This document shows, piece by piece, positions 1 through 8,502 of a stretch of DNA of 64,000 bases. The position numbers and the translations under genes were made by a program. How positions within the stretch are numbered: the first letter of the stretch is position 1; every line of letters begins with the position of its first letter. The DNA comes from JAVVEG01 sp041751425. GTDB taxonomy: Bacteria > Pseudomonadota > Gammaproteobacteria > Pseudomonadales > Pseudohongiellaceae. Below the pieces are notes generated by a model. The model was not told the DNA's origin, did no database searches, and saw nothing but the letters and a program-made list of their open reading frames with translations. Location: NCBI GenBank assembly GCA_041751425.1, contig JBGSXL010000011.1:248001-312000 (forward strand), read 5' to 3'.

Positions 1-517
1 CTGCAATGGCTTCCAACAGGCCTTCCTTGTTCAACCCTTCGGGTAGATCAAGTGCAGTATCCAGCGCATAAATGCGGAAATGATATGCATGCAACTTGCC
101 ATCAACCGGTGGGCGTGGTCCGAAATAGCCAGCCATGCGGGCACCGTTAACGCCATTGATCATGCCTTCAAGTCCGGGCACATCTGTCACCTGTACACCC
201 TTCGTTAATGACTCGGGCAGTTCAGTGGCAGTTGCGGGAATGTTATAGGCAACCCAGTGTACGAACGGTTGTGGTGTTGGTGCAATCGGATCGTCCATGA
301 CCAGCGCCAACTGAACTGTCCCCGCAGGAAGCTCAGTCCAGCTGAGTTGCGGAGAAATATTGTCGCCATAAGCTGTGTATTGCAATGGCACATTGGCATG
401 ATTGGTAAATGCCGTGCTTGTCACAGTAATCGTATCCGGCATGTCTGCTGCGAATGCGTTGCCCGCTGTGGCCAGCAATAATGCCGCGCTGCCGAGGATG
501 GTTTTCAATTTGTTCAT
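1..517 (-). CDS. Exported YbhB/YbcL-family (PEBP-like) protein, 3' end outside window
   Basis: Reading leftwards from an ATG at 517, the frame stays open to base 1, so the C-terminus is missing. A signal peptide covers about residues 1-23 (hydrophobic core, then NAFA before ADMPD). The mature part carries landmarks of the bacterial phosphatidylethanolamine-binding-like family: YGDNISPQLSW, a VMDDPIAPT ligand-site segment, HWVAYNIP, a GYFGPRPP loop and HAYHFRIYALD. Family members are small beta-rich proteins with an anion-binding pocket; the substrate here is unknown, and export suggests a periplasmic location. The start is supported by a GGAGA-type ribosome site about 8 bases upstream. It lies 40 bases downstream of, and on the same strand as, the DUF3089 esterase gene, so the two may be co-transcribed. 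Confidence 0.85.
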   Translation of the reverse strand, partial: MNKLKTILGSAALLLATAGNAFAADMPDTITVTSTAFTNHANVPLQYTAYGDNISPQLSWTELPAGTVQLALVMDDPIAPTPQPFVHWVAYNIPATATELPESLTKGVQVTDVPGLEGMINGVNGARMAGYFGPRPPVDGKLHAYHFRIYALDTALDLPEGLNKEGLLEAIA

Positions 518-557
518 GGTGTTATCTCCGGTAATTTCAGAATCAATGGGTAAAAGT

Positions 558-1745
558 TCAACGGGCCAAATATGTTTTCGCTTGTTGGTTGATAATGCTG
601 ACCAGGTCGCCCATGCCCAGATTGGCATCAATCAGATGCAAACCCCAGCCTGCGTTGATCTCGCCATTGGCAATAACGTCACCGCTGATGGTATCGGTGC
701 GCGGGTCGTCAGGGTTGCCGCGTACGGTGACTTCCAGATATGTGCCGCGCTCGTTGGACACGCATTCAGCAGTCAACAGGCCCGGGACACTGACATAAGG
801 CGTATTGATCGTGGCGCCGGTATTCGTCCACGGTGCTGGTGGTGCGGATGAGGCGCCTTCAGCCACAGTATTGCTCAGGTATGCATGCAATTGATTGCTG
901 CCTTTGGCGAGTTGCGCCGGATTCGTGCAGGAGTTGTCGGTATCAGCAGTGCCACGGCCGAACAGGCTGTTCGCTGGTGGTGGAATGTCGGAGCGGAACG
1001 ACGCATACGCAATGATGCAACCGATTTCTGACCCTGACTGACACAGAGGCAAATTCTTGAAAGTGCCGCCTACGATGTCACCCTTCGGCACCTGAACGCC
1101 GGTGCCGAGCAGGATGGCAGAGATGATTTTATCCTGCACCGGCTTGCCGTCGATTTCATTGACGATGAGCTGTGTCAGCACACCCGACCCCTGGGAGTGA
1201 CCAACCAGGACAACGCCGCGGCCCTGATTATGGTTTTCCAGATAGTAGTTCCAGGAATTCAACACATCGTTGTAACCGAGTGCGCGGTCAATAGCCATCG
1301 GCTGCCCACCAGGCGTCATGTTGGCGCGCAAAGCGGTCAGTGTTATCTGGCGATAAAGCGGAGCGAATAAACGACACTGAGAACCCATACGGGCAAACTG
1401 CGCGCTGACAACGTTCATCTCTTCCGGACCGGCATTCATGTCGCTGTTGGGTGTCAAATCGCGGGAAACGGTGGGGTACACATAGAAGCAGTCAACTGGT
1501 GCATTTGGGTTATGGGCGAAACTTTCCTGCGTTATCGTGCCGTCCGCGGCTACAATAGTGGTAGTCAAATCGGCGGCACAGGCGCGCAGGTTGTCGGGTA
1601 AACACAACCAATTATTTGCTTCCGAGTAGTCCACCGGGGCGCCGCCTTGTGCGTTGGCTGTCAATGGCAGGGCGCAGGCAAGCAGTGCGCCGGCAAGCAA
1701 TTTCCCACAGCTCAGGTTGGTATGCAGCTTTTTCAGATGAAACAT
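558..1745 (-). CDS. Secreted DUF3089-type alpha/beta hydrolase (lipase-like)
   Basis: This 395-residue protein has a signal peptide (about residues 1-32, ending LTANAQ). The nucleophile elbow GHSQG puts the catalytic serine at residue 184. The pattern VDCFYVYPTVS followed by an FAPLYRQ segment is typical of the DUF3089 family of uncharacterised esterases/lipases. Several cysteines suggest disulfides in an exported protein. The frame stays open for another 106 codons upstream, but the ATG at 1745 is preceded by a clear GGAGG and begins a proper signal peptide, so the longer reading is rejected. It probably hydrolyses an ester in the periplasm or outside the cell; the substrate cannot be read from the sequence. 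The PEBP-like gene follows on the same strand. Confidence 0.85.
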   Translation of the reverse strand: MFHLKKLHTNLSCGKLLAGALLACALPLTANAQGGAPVDYSEANNWLCLPDNLRACAADLTTTIVAADGTITQESFAHNPNAPVDCFYVYPTVSRDLTPNSDMNAGPEEMNVVSAQFARMGSQCRLFAPLYRQITLTALRANMTPGGQPMAIDRALGYNDVLNSWNYYLENHNQGRGVVLVGHSQGSGVLTQLIVNEIDGKPVQDKIISAILLGTGVQVPKGDIVGGTFKNLPLCQSGSEIGCIIAYASFRSDIPPPANSLFGRGTADTDNSCTNPAQLAKGSNQLHAYLSNTVAEGASSAPPAPWTNTGATINTPYVSVPGLLTAECVSNERGTYLEVTVRGNPDDPRTDTISGDVIANGEINAGWGLHLIDANLGMGDLVSIINQQAKTYLAR

Positions 1746-1948
1746 GATGAATCCCTCCAGGGTATTTTTATATGCGTCGTTTCCAGCCCCGAGTGGGCTA
1801 TCAAGGAGAGACAGAATAGAATAGCCCTTTCGGCAACTCAACCAGTAGCTGCGAAGAATAGGGTGGTCCGGCGCAATGGGACCTCCTTTTGACGCAGACC
1901 GGCGATTGGGAATGTTACAAGAACAGGGTAAATTCAAGGAGGTGAGGC

Positions 1949-2332
1949 TTGTTCCAGCTAGCGATGACAGTGCGTGATTACGAATGCGATATGCAGGGTG
2001 TCGTGAACAACGCTGTGTATCTGAACTATCTGGAGCATGCCCGGCATGAATATCTGCAATCACGCGGATTGGATTTTGCTACCTTGACGAAAAGCGGCGT
2101 GATTGTGGTAGTGGTCCGCGCTGAGCTGGATTACAAGCAGTCTCTGCGTAGTAGCGATGAGTTTATCGTTACGGTTGCGCCAAACCGCGAGTCACCCGTG
2201 CGGTTGGTGTTCGAGCAGAGGATATTGAAGGCGGGTACGGAGCAATTGATGCTGTCAGCCAGAATTACCACAACGGCAGTCAACAGCCGAGGCCGCCCCT
2301 ACTTTCCTGCAGAGCTTGTGGCGCTATTGTAA
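1949..2332 (+). CDS. Acyl-CoA thioesterase, 4HBT/YbgC type (hot-dog fold)
   Basis: This 127-residue protein matches single-domain hot-dog thioesterases in length and in its N-terminal active-site block: RDYECDMQGVV, with the likely catalytic Asp at residue 14, followed by NYLEHARHEYL. Such enzymes hydrolyse acyl-CoA or acyl-ACP thioesters in the cytoplasm; the chain specificity is not visible. I chose a TTG start at 1949 because an almost perfect AAGGAGGT sits six bases before it; the nearest ATG (1964) would leave that site too far away. The last 34 bases overlap the convergent sirtuin gene, so each mRNA 3' end is antisense to the other. Confidence 0.85.
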   Translation: MFQLAMTVRDYECDMQGVVNNAVYLNYLEHARHEYLQSRGLDFATLTKSGVIVVVVRAELDYKQSLRSSDEFIVTVAPNRESPVRLVFEQRILKAGTEQLMLSARITTTAVNSRGRPYFPAELVALL

Positions 2333-3060
2333 TCAGCAGTCGTTTGCAGCAAAGCGTCCAGATACTCAGGCACAATGATAGATGCTGGCCCGTAAACATG
2401 CTCATCAAAACTGGAACCTGTCTCTTCCAGATTCAATTCCACCGTACGTGCGCGGCGAATCTTGGCAGTTTGATAAAACCCTGAGGCAGGGTAGACATTG
2501 CCTGAGGTGCCGATGGCAATGAACAGGTCGCAGCTTTCCAGCGCTCGATTGATCTGATGCATATGAAACGGGACTTCGCCGAACCAGACGATATGCGGGC
2601 GCAGATTGCCCAACACATTGCAACATCTACACACACTGTCACAGGTGAGATCAGCTGTGATATCGAAAACCAGATTGCTGTGTGCACAGCGCATTTTCAA
2701 CAGTTCGCCATGCAAGTGTACTATTTTGCGACTGCCGGCTCTTTCGTGCAGATTATCTATATTTTGAGTGACCAGCAGGAAATCGCCATGGAACTCCCGT
2801 TCGAAGCGCGCCAGAGCTATATGAGCCGCATTCGGACAGATAGCCTCTTGTTGCAGTAGTTGTCTGCGCTGGTTGTAAAACTGATGCACCAACTGCGGAT
2901 TGCGCTCAAAGCCCTCTGGGGTTGCAACATCGTCAATACGATGATTTTCCCAAAGGCCATCTGCTGCGCGAAATGTGTTGATACCGGACTCGGCGGAGAC
3001 GCCAGCGCCAGTAAGTACTACAACTGCATTGACAGGACGGGATGTGACTGGGACATTCAT
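2299..3060 (-). CDS. cobB: NAD-dependent protein deacylase, sirtuin CobB type
   Basis: This 253-residue protein is a full-length sirtuin, predicted to remove acetyl or succinyl groups from protein lysines while consuming NAD. It shows the Rossmann GAG at residues 18-20 (TGAGVSAESGINTFR), the TQNIDNLHERAG motif and the catalytic histidine at about 117 (VHLHGE). A small metal-binding region contains Cys125 and a CRCC cluster near 144-147. FYNQRR places Tyr62 and Arg65 where class III sirtuins hold the acyl carboxylate, which favours desuccinylase ability. The RPHIVWFGE and AIGTSGNVYPA blocks closely resemble E. coli CobB. The start at 3060 gives the usual CobB length; an upstream in-frame start adds 29 residues of no family character. 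The 3' end overlaps the convergent thioesterase. Confidence 0.93.
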   Translation of the reverse strand: MNVPVTSRPVNAVVVLTGAGVSAESGINTFRAADGLWENHRIDDVATPEGFERNPQLVHQFYNQRRQLLQQEAICPNAAHIALARFEREFHGDFLLVTQNIDNLHERAGSRKIVHLHGELLKMRCAHSNLVFDITADLTCDSVCRCCNVLGNLRPHIVWFGEVPFHMHQINRALESCDLFIAIGTSGNVYPASGFYQTAKIRRARTVELNLEETGSSFDEHVYGPASIIVPEYLDALLQTTADYNSATSSAGK

Positions 3061-3182
3061 GGTTGAAAATTCTAGCACAGGCACAGCCGATAAGACGCAC
3101 GTGATAGAGGTAAATAAGGGGTAATTTGAACCGCAACAAATCCGCAAGCGTAGAAAGCTCCCAAGACCCCTGCAAGCCGAGC

Positions 3183-3188
3183 TATAAT
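3183..3188 (+). promoter_or_regulatory. Candidate -10 box upstream of bcp
   Basis: A perfect TATAAT lies about 80 bases before the bcp start, in the 207-base space between the divergent cobB and bcp genes. No good -35 box is visible at the expected distance, so this is only a candidate. Confidence 0.3.
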
Positions 3189-3267
3189 CGGCGCATCAAA
3201 ATTCGTAAAGATCGCGCCTGGCGCACAAGTGTTTGCTTGTTGCTGTACCAGCAAGGAGAGAGTTTCT

Positions 3268-3738
3268 ATGTCCTATCCATCCATTGGCAGTCCGGCCCCG
3301 GATTTCACTTTGCAAAATCAGGGCGGCATCAATATGTCATTAAGTGATTTCAAAGGCAGGAATGTTATTCTTTATTTTTATCCCAAAGCCATGACACCGG
3401 GTTGCACAGTGCAGGCCTGCGGTTTGCGTGACAGCCAGGCAGCATTGGCAAAGTTGGATGCCGTTGTGCTGGCAGTGAGTCCAGATCCGGTAAAAAGACT
3501 GCAGAAGTTCGTCGAGCGGGATAAGCTCAATTTTACGTTGTTGTCCGATATCGATCACGCCGTAGCCGAAACCTATGGCTCATGGGGATTGAAGAAGTTC
3601 ATGGGCCGGGAATACATGGGCGTGCTGCGCAACACCTTTATCATAGATAAAAAGGGCATACTCCGGCATATTGATGACAAGGTGCAGACGAAAACTCATC
3701 ACGATGATGTCATCTCCTGGCTGCAGGAAAATCTCTGA
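3268..3738 (+). CDS. bcp: Thioredoxin-dependent thiol peroxidase, peroxiredoxin Q/BCP
   Basis: This 156-residue cytoplasmic peroxiredoxin should reduce hydrogen peroxide and organic peroxides using thioredoxin. The YFYPKAMTPGCTVQACGLRD block is diagnostic: the peroxidatic Cys46 and the resolving Cys51 are separated by four residues, as in E. coli Bcp, and the C-terminal half (NFTLLSD, FMGREY, HHDDVISWL) also matches. I start it at the ATG at 3268, which follows an AAGGAGA site and gives the family length; an upstream ATG adds a cysteine-rich 13-residue tail without family support. The stop codon is directly followed by the ATG of the next hydrolase, so the genes form a compact run. Two other peroxiredoxins occur at 20959 and 33347. 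Confidence 0.95.
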   Translation: MSYPSIGSPAPDFTLQNQGGINMSLSDFKGRNVILYFYPKAMTPGCTVQACGLRDSQAALAKLDAVVLAVSPDPVKRLQKFVERDKLNFTLLSDIDHAVAETYGSWGLKKFMGREYMGVLRNTFIIDKKGILRHIDDKVQTKTHHDDVISWLQENL

Positions 3739-4512
3739 ATGCCTCTTAACAGCAGACAGTACTCCTCTGCAGGGCACCCACTGCTGATATTGCATGGACT
3801 GTTCGGCAGCCTGGGAAACTGGAACTGGCAAAGTACCAAGCTCAGCGAACACTATGCGGTGACGGCGTTGGATCTGCGCAACCATGGCGGCTCGCCCCAC
3901 GCTGATAAAATGGACTATGCGGCGATGGCTGACGATGTGCTGGCGTTCATGGATGAGCAGCAAATGGGAAGTGTATATCTGTTGGGCCACTCCATGGGTG
4001 GCAAGGTTGCCATGCAGCTGGCGCTGGCCAAACCGCAGCGCATTGACAAGCTTGTGATTGCTGATATCGCTCCGGTGACATATCAGGGAGAACATGATCA
4101 GATTTTTGCAGGCATGCAGGCGATTGATCTGCAGAAAATCACGTCACGCAATGAAGCGGATGCGATGCTGGCAGATTATGTGGACGATGAACTGGTCAGG
4201 CAGTTTCTGTTAACGAATTTGTTGCGCGATACGGAAGGCAAGTTTTACTGGCGCATAAACCTGCCTGTTCTGGCCAGTTCATACGAACAATTGCGTGATA
4301 AACCCAGTGCAGTTGGTAGTTATGACAAGCCCACGCTATTTGTTAAAGGAGCCTTGTCAAACTATATAACGGATGCGCACAAAGCTGAGATCATGAAAAT
4401 ATTCCCGGCTGCACAATTGAAAGTGATCATGCAGACCGGTCATTGGCTGCATGCGGAAAAACCGCAAACGTTCTACCATCTGGTGCACGCGTTTCTGAAG
4501 GAAGCGGATTAA
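3739..4512 (+). CDS. Alpha/beta hydrolase, YbfF-like esterase
   Basis: This 257-residue protein has the complete layout of a YbfF-like alpha/beta hydrolase: oxyanion segment LLILHGLFGS, ALDLRNHGGS, nucleophile elbow GHSMGG with Ser85, and a C-terminal GHWLHAEKP with His235. The protein probably hydrolyses small esters or thioesters in the cytoplasm; the substrate is unknown. Its ATG abuts the bcp stop and its own stop is three bases before the pdxJ ATG, so translation is probably coupled through all three genes. The LLTNLLRDTEGKF and NLPVLASSYE segments remind me of the hydrolase next to pdxJ in Bacteroidota, which is discussed as a finding. Confidence 0.88.
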   Translation: MPLNSRQYSSAGHPLLILHGLFGSLGNWNWQSTKLSEHYAVTALDLRNHGGSPHADKMDYAAMADDVLAFMDEQQMGSVYLLGHSMGGKVAMQLALAKPQRIDKLVIADIAPVTYQGEHDQIFAGMQAIDLQKITSRNEADAMLADYVDDELVRQFLLTNLLRDTEGKFYWRINLPVLASSYEQLRDKPSAVGSYDKPTLFVKGALSNYITDAHKAEIMKIFPAAQLKVIMQTGHWLHAEKPQTFYHLVHAFLKEAD

Positions 4513-4515
4513 CCC

Positions 4516-5244
4516 ATGACTGTCCTGAGTGTTAATGTCAATAAACTGGCCTTGCTGCGCAATTCGCGTGGCAGGAACTATCCCGACCTGCTGTATTTCG
4601 TACGTAAAATCATAGCGCTGGGCGTGCAGGGAATTACCGTGCACCCGCGCCAGGATGAGCGGCACGTGACGCGACAGGATGTGAGGGATATTACGCGTTT
4701 GCTGTGTGAGTACCCGGGTGTTGAGTTCAATATTGAGGGGTACCCGTCTGAGGAGTTCCTGGAACTGATTAGTGAAGTGCGTCCAGCACAATGCACACTG
4801 GTGCCCGATGCACCGGATCAACTGACTTCCGATCATGGCTGGGATATTCCGGCCAACAGGTCTCTGTTGACAAACGTGTTGAGTCGTTTACGCGAACAAG
4901 GTGTGCGCAGCAGCCTGTTTCTTGATCCGAATCCAGGCTTGGTTGCCCATGCGTTGGATGTTGGCGCAGACCGGATAGAACTTTATACCGAGTTATACGC
5001 GAGCAAGTTTGGAACGTCGGAGGCAGCGAAAGTCATCGCAAAATATCGCGATACAGCAGAACAAGCTCAGGTTCTGGGGATAGGAGTCAATGCAGGTCAT
5101 GATCTTGACCTGCATAACTTGTTTGATTTCCTGCAGATTCCACAGATTCTGGAAGTGTCGATTGGTCATGCGCTAATCGTTGAGTCACTGGAACAGGGTA
5201 TGGATGCCATCATCAAGCAGTATTTGCACATCACGGGCGGGTGA
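4516..5244 (+). CDS. pdxJ: Pyridoxine 5'-phosphate synthase
   Basis: PdxJ condenses 1-deoxy-xylulose 5-phosphate with 3-amino-2-oxopropyl phosphate to give pyridoxine 5'-phosphate, the last ring-forming step of the DXP-dependent vitamin B6 pathway. The 242-residue protein keeps the catalytic His43 (TVHPRQDERH), Glu74 (FNIEGYP) and His195 (NAGHDL) and has the usual length. Its N-terminal motif is SVNVNKLALLRNSRG rather than the GVNIDHIATLRNARG form of E. coli, and several other blocks (LVPDAPDQLTSDHGWD, RIELYTELYA) look like the Bacteroidota branch of the family. In enterobacteria pdxJ follows recO; here it ends a bcp-hydrolase-pdxJ run. pdxH, the next enzyme of the pathway, lies about 8 kb downstream at 12586. 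Confidence 0.93.
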   Translation: MTVLSVNVNKLALLRNSRGRNYPDLLYFVRKIIALGVQGITVHPRQDERHVTRQDVRDITRLLCEYPGVEFNIEGYPSEEFLELISEVRPAQCTLVPDAPDQLTSDHGWDIPANRSLLTNVLSRLREQGVRSSLFLDPNPGLVAHALDVGADRIELYTELYASKFGTSEAAKVIAKYRDTAEQAQVLGIGVNAGHDLDLHNLFDFLQIPQILEVSIGHALIVESLEQGMDAIIKQYLHITGG

Positions 5245-5345
5245 ATCGCGGAACTGAAACTCTGTTCAGCCCCGGTTAATTTCACTTTCCTATACTGGCA
5301 AGCGTTGGATGAGTCATTTCATCAATCAGTATAAGGAGAACAGCC

Positions 5346-6005
5346 ATGAGAACCCTAGCTGTCATAATAATGGCCATCATGCTGGCATTGGGCATCGCCA
5401 GCAATGCTAATGCTTCGGACAGTCGCGCTATCAACGATGCTGCCAGATTACAATCAGCCAGCCTGGATTTTGCAGCGCAGTTGCGCTACCTGGGTGGCAG
5501 CAACAGTTTGCGCGGGGATGCAGAAAAGCTGAGCAGAGAGGCATCACGGCTGCGCTCCGCAATGCATGCCGGCTATAGTGGCAGGCAATTGCAGGCGCGC
5601 TACGACGAACTGGTTAAATACTATTACCGATTTGAGCGCAATTATCAGCGCAACAATTTTGGCTATCGTTTTGATAGTGGCTTCCGCAACGTCAATCTGG
5701 CGTTTCACTCGCTGAACAGTTCTTATCTATACGCATGGAATTCCTCTAACAGACATTACCCCCGAGGTTTTGAGTCCTACGGTCGCAGTAACACGGTCGA
5801 TATCCACATTTTCAACAACCGCAATTTTGATAATCGCAGGTACGACAACCACAGGTACGACAATCGACGCAGCTACAAGTATGACGACCGCCGTTACAAC
5901 TCATGGGATCGCTCACGCAGATCGCAGGATCATCGCCGCGATGTGCAACCACAGAATCACTACAAAGGTTCAGCAGGTTCTTACGGTGATCGCCGCCGTC
6001 ACTAG
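5346..6005 (+). CDS. Exported protein with helical core and Arg/Tyr/Asp/Asn-rich tail
   Basis: I do not recognise a family. The 219-residue product begins with a good signal peptide (about residues 1-24, ending NANA before SDSR). A mostly helical region of about 110 residues follows (DFAAQLRYLGG, KLSREASRLRSAM). The last 70 residues are low-complexity and strongly charged, with repeated units such as NRNFD, NRRYD, NHRYD and NRRSY, ending in GDRRRH. The tail is very basic, so it could bind nucleic acid, LPS or acidic polymers; this is inference. An AAGGAGA ribosome site precedes the ATG. It stands alone between pdxJ and the MFS gene on the same strand. Confidence 0.75.
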   Translation: MRTLAVIIMAIMLALGIASNANASDSRAINDAARLQSASLDFAAQLRYLGGSNSLRGDAEKLSREASRLRSAMHAGYSGRQLQARYDELVKYYYRFERNYQRNNFGYRFDSGFRNVNLAFHSLNSSYLYAWNSSNRHYPRGFESYGRSNTVDIHIFNNRNFDNRRYDNHRYDNRRSYKYDDRRYNSWDRSRRSQDHRRDVQPQNHYKGSAGSYGDRRRH

Positions 6006-6085
6006 TGCAGCATAGCTCTGTGCCGGGTTCCTGGAGTAGAATGCAGCTTCGAAGGCTACTTCCTCAAGTCTGAAAGGTTTGCATT

Positions 6086-7342
6086 TTGCTGCACAGAAAA
6101 CCCGTATTTTATGGTTACTGGATTGTGCTGGCTGCTTTTGTTACGCAGTTTGTTGCAATCGGTATGCAGAATTACGTGGTAGGTGCCTTTCTCTCTCCGA
6201 TGACCGCAGAGTTTAGCTGGACGCGGGCTGAGTTTACATCGGCGCGTTCCATCGGTCAGATGGTTGCCGCATTCACCGGCTTCGCAATTGGCGCGTCCAT
6301 TGATCGTTATGGTGGCAGGCCATTTATTCTCGCAGGCATGGTTATTCTCTCTGTGTCTGTATTCTCGTTGGGCAGTGTACAGACGCTGTCGCAATGGATT
6401 TTAGTCAATGGTCTTATCCTGACCATCGGTGCCGGCATGATTGGCAATCTTGTTGTCAACGTCACTCTGGGCAAGTGGTTTGTTGAGCGGCGTGGGCGCG
6501 CTGTCGCCATCGCTGCAATGGGGGTGTCCCTTGGCGGAATTCTGTTGCCTCCCCTGTCAACCTGGCTGGTGGATACGCTGGGATGGAGGGCGGCCTGGCA
6601 CGTTCTGGGTGTTGGTGCAGCACTCTTGATATTTCCGGCAGCGCTGGTTGTGCGTCGCCGCCCTGAAGATTACGCATTATTCCCCGATGGCAAGACGGCT
6701 GAGCAAATGGATGCCGGGGAAGGCGAAGCAGCAAGACTGGACTACGCCAGCTCCATGACACGCGCACAAGCAATGCGCACCGGGCGGTTCTATTCGCTGG
6801 TGGTGGCCTTCGGCTTATTTCAGATTTCCATCACTGTCATGTTGTTGCAGACAATTCCATTCATGACCGATGCGGGATATCCGCGCCTGCTTGCAGCGTC
6901 GATGATTTCTCTTAGCTCGATTCCTGCGTTTCTCAGCAAACCCTTCTGGGGAGTTTTCATCGATCGCTACAGTCCCAAACCTCTGGCGGCATTAGGCGCC
7001 GCGATGACAGGTATTGCAGTAATCATTATTGTGTTCAGTGTTCAGGCCGGATTGGATAGCATTGTTTTTGTGGGATTTCTGCTGATGGGCTTGGGCTGGG
7101 GAGGTTTGATTCCATTGCAGGAAGTGATCTGGGCATCTTTTTTCGGACGTAGATATCTTGGCGCGGTTCGTAGCACTGCGATGCCGTTCTCATTTGCGAT
7201 GTCCGCTATTGGACCCGTATTGGCGGCATGGCACTATGATAAATTCGGCAACTACGATAATGCATTTCTATTAATGGGGCTGTGCAATCTGGCGTCAGCC
7301 GGTATGCTGTTAGCTATGTCAGACAAACGGGCAAGTTTATGA
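6086..7342 (+). CDS. MFS transporter (about 12 membrane segments)
   Basis: This 418-residue hydrophobic protein has the architecture of a Major Facilitator carrier: two halves of about six membrane segments around a polar central loop (residues about 195-235). The RYGGRPF motif after the second segment and WFVERRGRAVAIA are typical of the monocarboxylate/oxalate-formate branch, so an organic acid is a plausible substrate, but this is inference. The first membrane segment (YGYWIVLAAFVTQFV) begins near residue 9, and no ATG lies before it in frame. A TTG at 6086, seven bases after an AAAGG site, is therefore the best start. The stop codon overlaps the ATG of the following acetyltransferase by four bases (ATGA), so the two are translationally coupled. 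Confidence 0.85.
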   Translation: MLHRKPVFYGYWIVLAAFVTQFVAIGMQNYVVGAFLSPMTAEFSWTRAEFTSARSIGQMVAAFTGFAIGASIDRYGGRPFILAGMVILSVSVFSLGSVQTLSQWILVNGLILTIGAGMIGNLVVNVTLGKWFVERRGRAVAIAAMGVSLGGILLPPLSTWLVDTLGWRAAWHVLGVGAALLIFPAALVVRRRPEDYALFPDGKTAEQMDAGEGEAARLDYASSMTRAQAMRTGRFYSLVVAFGLFQISITVMLLQTIPFMTDAGYPRLLAASMISLSSIPAFLSKPFWGVFIDRYSPKPLAALGAAMTGIAVIIIVFSVQAGLDSIVFVGFLLMGLGWGGLIPLQEVIWASFFGRRYLGAVRSTAMPFSFAMSAIGPVLAAWHYDKFGNYDNAFLLMGLCNLASAGMLLAMSDKRASL

Positions 7343-7740
7343 AGGAATTGAAGTGCACCATGCCTGGATTGCGCGTCCAGTTGCCCAAGGGCCTATCGTC
7401 CCAATTGGTGTTTCGTGTCTATCAAGGCATCAGTCCGATCGCGTATGCGCAGCTAAGCCGAGGTACGGAACGCTCGCGCGCCCGGCACCCGGCCACTTCC
7501 CAGTTTGAGAATCAATTGCCCTCGGTGAGTTACTGTCTGCGCAATATTGAAGTGTTACAAAATTATCGTAATTACGGCATTGGAAGCGCGTTGCTTGACG
7601 AGGTGATTGACTACTGTCGCAGCCACCATGTTGCCAGTATTTATGGAGAGGCCAAAGGCGACGTGATTGCGTTGAAGAAGTGGTACCACGGGCGTGGATT
7701 CAGTGTCACTCCGGATGATGATATTCAGCTATTACTCTGA
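7339..7740 (+). CDS. GNAT-family N-acetyltransferase
   Basis: This 133-residue protein has the acetyl-CoA-binding motif A of GNAT enzymes (QNYRNYGIGSALLDEVIDYC, about residues 73-92) and the usual C-terminal KKWYHGRGF strand-helix. The substrate is unknown. Its ATG overlaps the MFS stop as ATGA, implying one transcript and coupled translation, so it may modify a compound moved by that carrier; this is only inference. A longer reading starting inside the MFS gene at 7282 is rejected because the added residues are MFS-coding sequence. The last 16 bases overlap the convergent tesA gene. Confidence 0.82.
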   Translation: MKELKCTMPGLRVQLPKGLSSQLVFRVYQGISPIAYAQLSRGTERSRARHPATSQFENQLPSVSYCLRNIEVLQNYRNYGIGSALLDEVIDYCRSHHVASIYGEAKGDVIALKKWYHGRGFSVTPDDDIQLLL

Positions 7741-8399
7741 GTCAGTAAGCCCTGCAGATACGGCCAGACATTCTGCAATACCAGCGGTTGCGCTTCTGCT
7801 GTTGGATGAATGCCATCATCCTGCATCAGTTCGGGTTTTTGCGGTATGCCGTCAATCAGGAAGGGGATCAATACCAATTCGCGTTCTGCGGCAATTTCTT
7901 CAAACTGGCGCGTAAAAGGTTCGGTGTAACGCGGACCATAATTGGGTGGGATCTGAATACCCGCCAGCACAATCTGGGCTCCCGTCGCTTCAATCATATC
8001 TATCATTTGCAGCAGATTGCCGCGAATACTGTCAATCGGCATGCCGCGTAGACCATCATTGCCACCCAGTTCGAGTATCACGACATCCGGGTTGTGAGCA
8101 GCCAGTACCGCTGGCAATCGGGCCAAGCCTCCTGACGTAGTTTCTCCACTGACACTGGCGTTAACAACGCGCCAGGGGTGATTTTCCTCAGAGACTTTAG
8201 TTGCTAAAAGGGAGACCCAGCCCTCTGATTCCTGCATCTGATAGGCCGCACTCAAACTGTCCCCAAAGACCAGCAGGCTTTTTATGGAACTATCTAAAGG
8301 TTTTTCGTGGATGCCGCTCGCAAAGCTGCCGGAACTGATAATAAAAACCAGTAGCAGAGCAAAACCGTACAAGTGATTGTGAAAAGATTTCTGTTTCAT
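7725..8399 (-). CDS. tesA: Periplasmic arylesterase / acyl-CoA thioesterase I (SGNH hydrolase)
   Basis: This 224-residue protein is an SGNH/GDSL hydrolase of TesA type. All four blocks are present: FGDSLS with nucleophile Ser48, a glycine in SVSGETTSGG, GGND with Asn114, and DDGIHP with Asp195 and His198. A signal peptide (about residues 1-27) predicts a periplasmic enzyme, as for E. coli TesA, which hydrolyses long-chain thioesters and arylesters. The gene is divergent from ybbA, as in E. coli and Pseudomonas, and this synteny supports the name. The 103-base gap to ybbA should hold both promoters. Its 3' end overlaps the GNAT gene by 16 bases. Confidence 0.93.
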   Translation of the reverse strand: MKQKSFHNHLYGFALLLVFIISSGSFASGIHEKPLDSSIKSLLVFGDSLSAAYQMQESEGWVSLLATKVSEENHPWRVVNASVSGETTSGGLARLPAVLAAHNPDVVILELGGNDGLRGMPIDSIRGNLLQMIDMIEATGAQIVLAGIQIPPNYGPRYTEPFTRQFEEIAAERELVLIPFLIDGIPQKPELMQDDGIHPTAEAQPLVLQNVWPYLQGLLTQSNS

Positions 8400-8502
8400 A
8401 AGTAGCTACAATGACAAAATTTTGTGAATCGATGGGTCTATACCCAAACTATGCAATATCTACAGGGTAACCCAACAGGATTGATCTGACGAGACCGATG
8501 CC

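Noticed and set aside
1746..2063. N-terminal extension of the DUF3089 esterase by 106 codons
   Set aside because: The extension has no family character and overlaps the divergent thioesterase gene; the ATG at 1745 has a GGAGG and begins a signal peptide.
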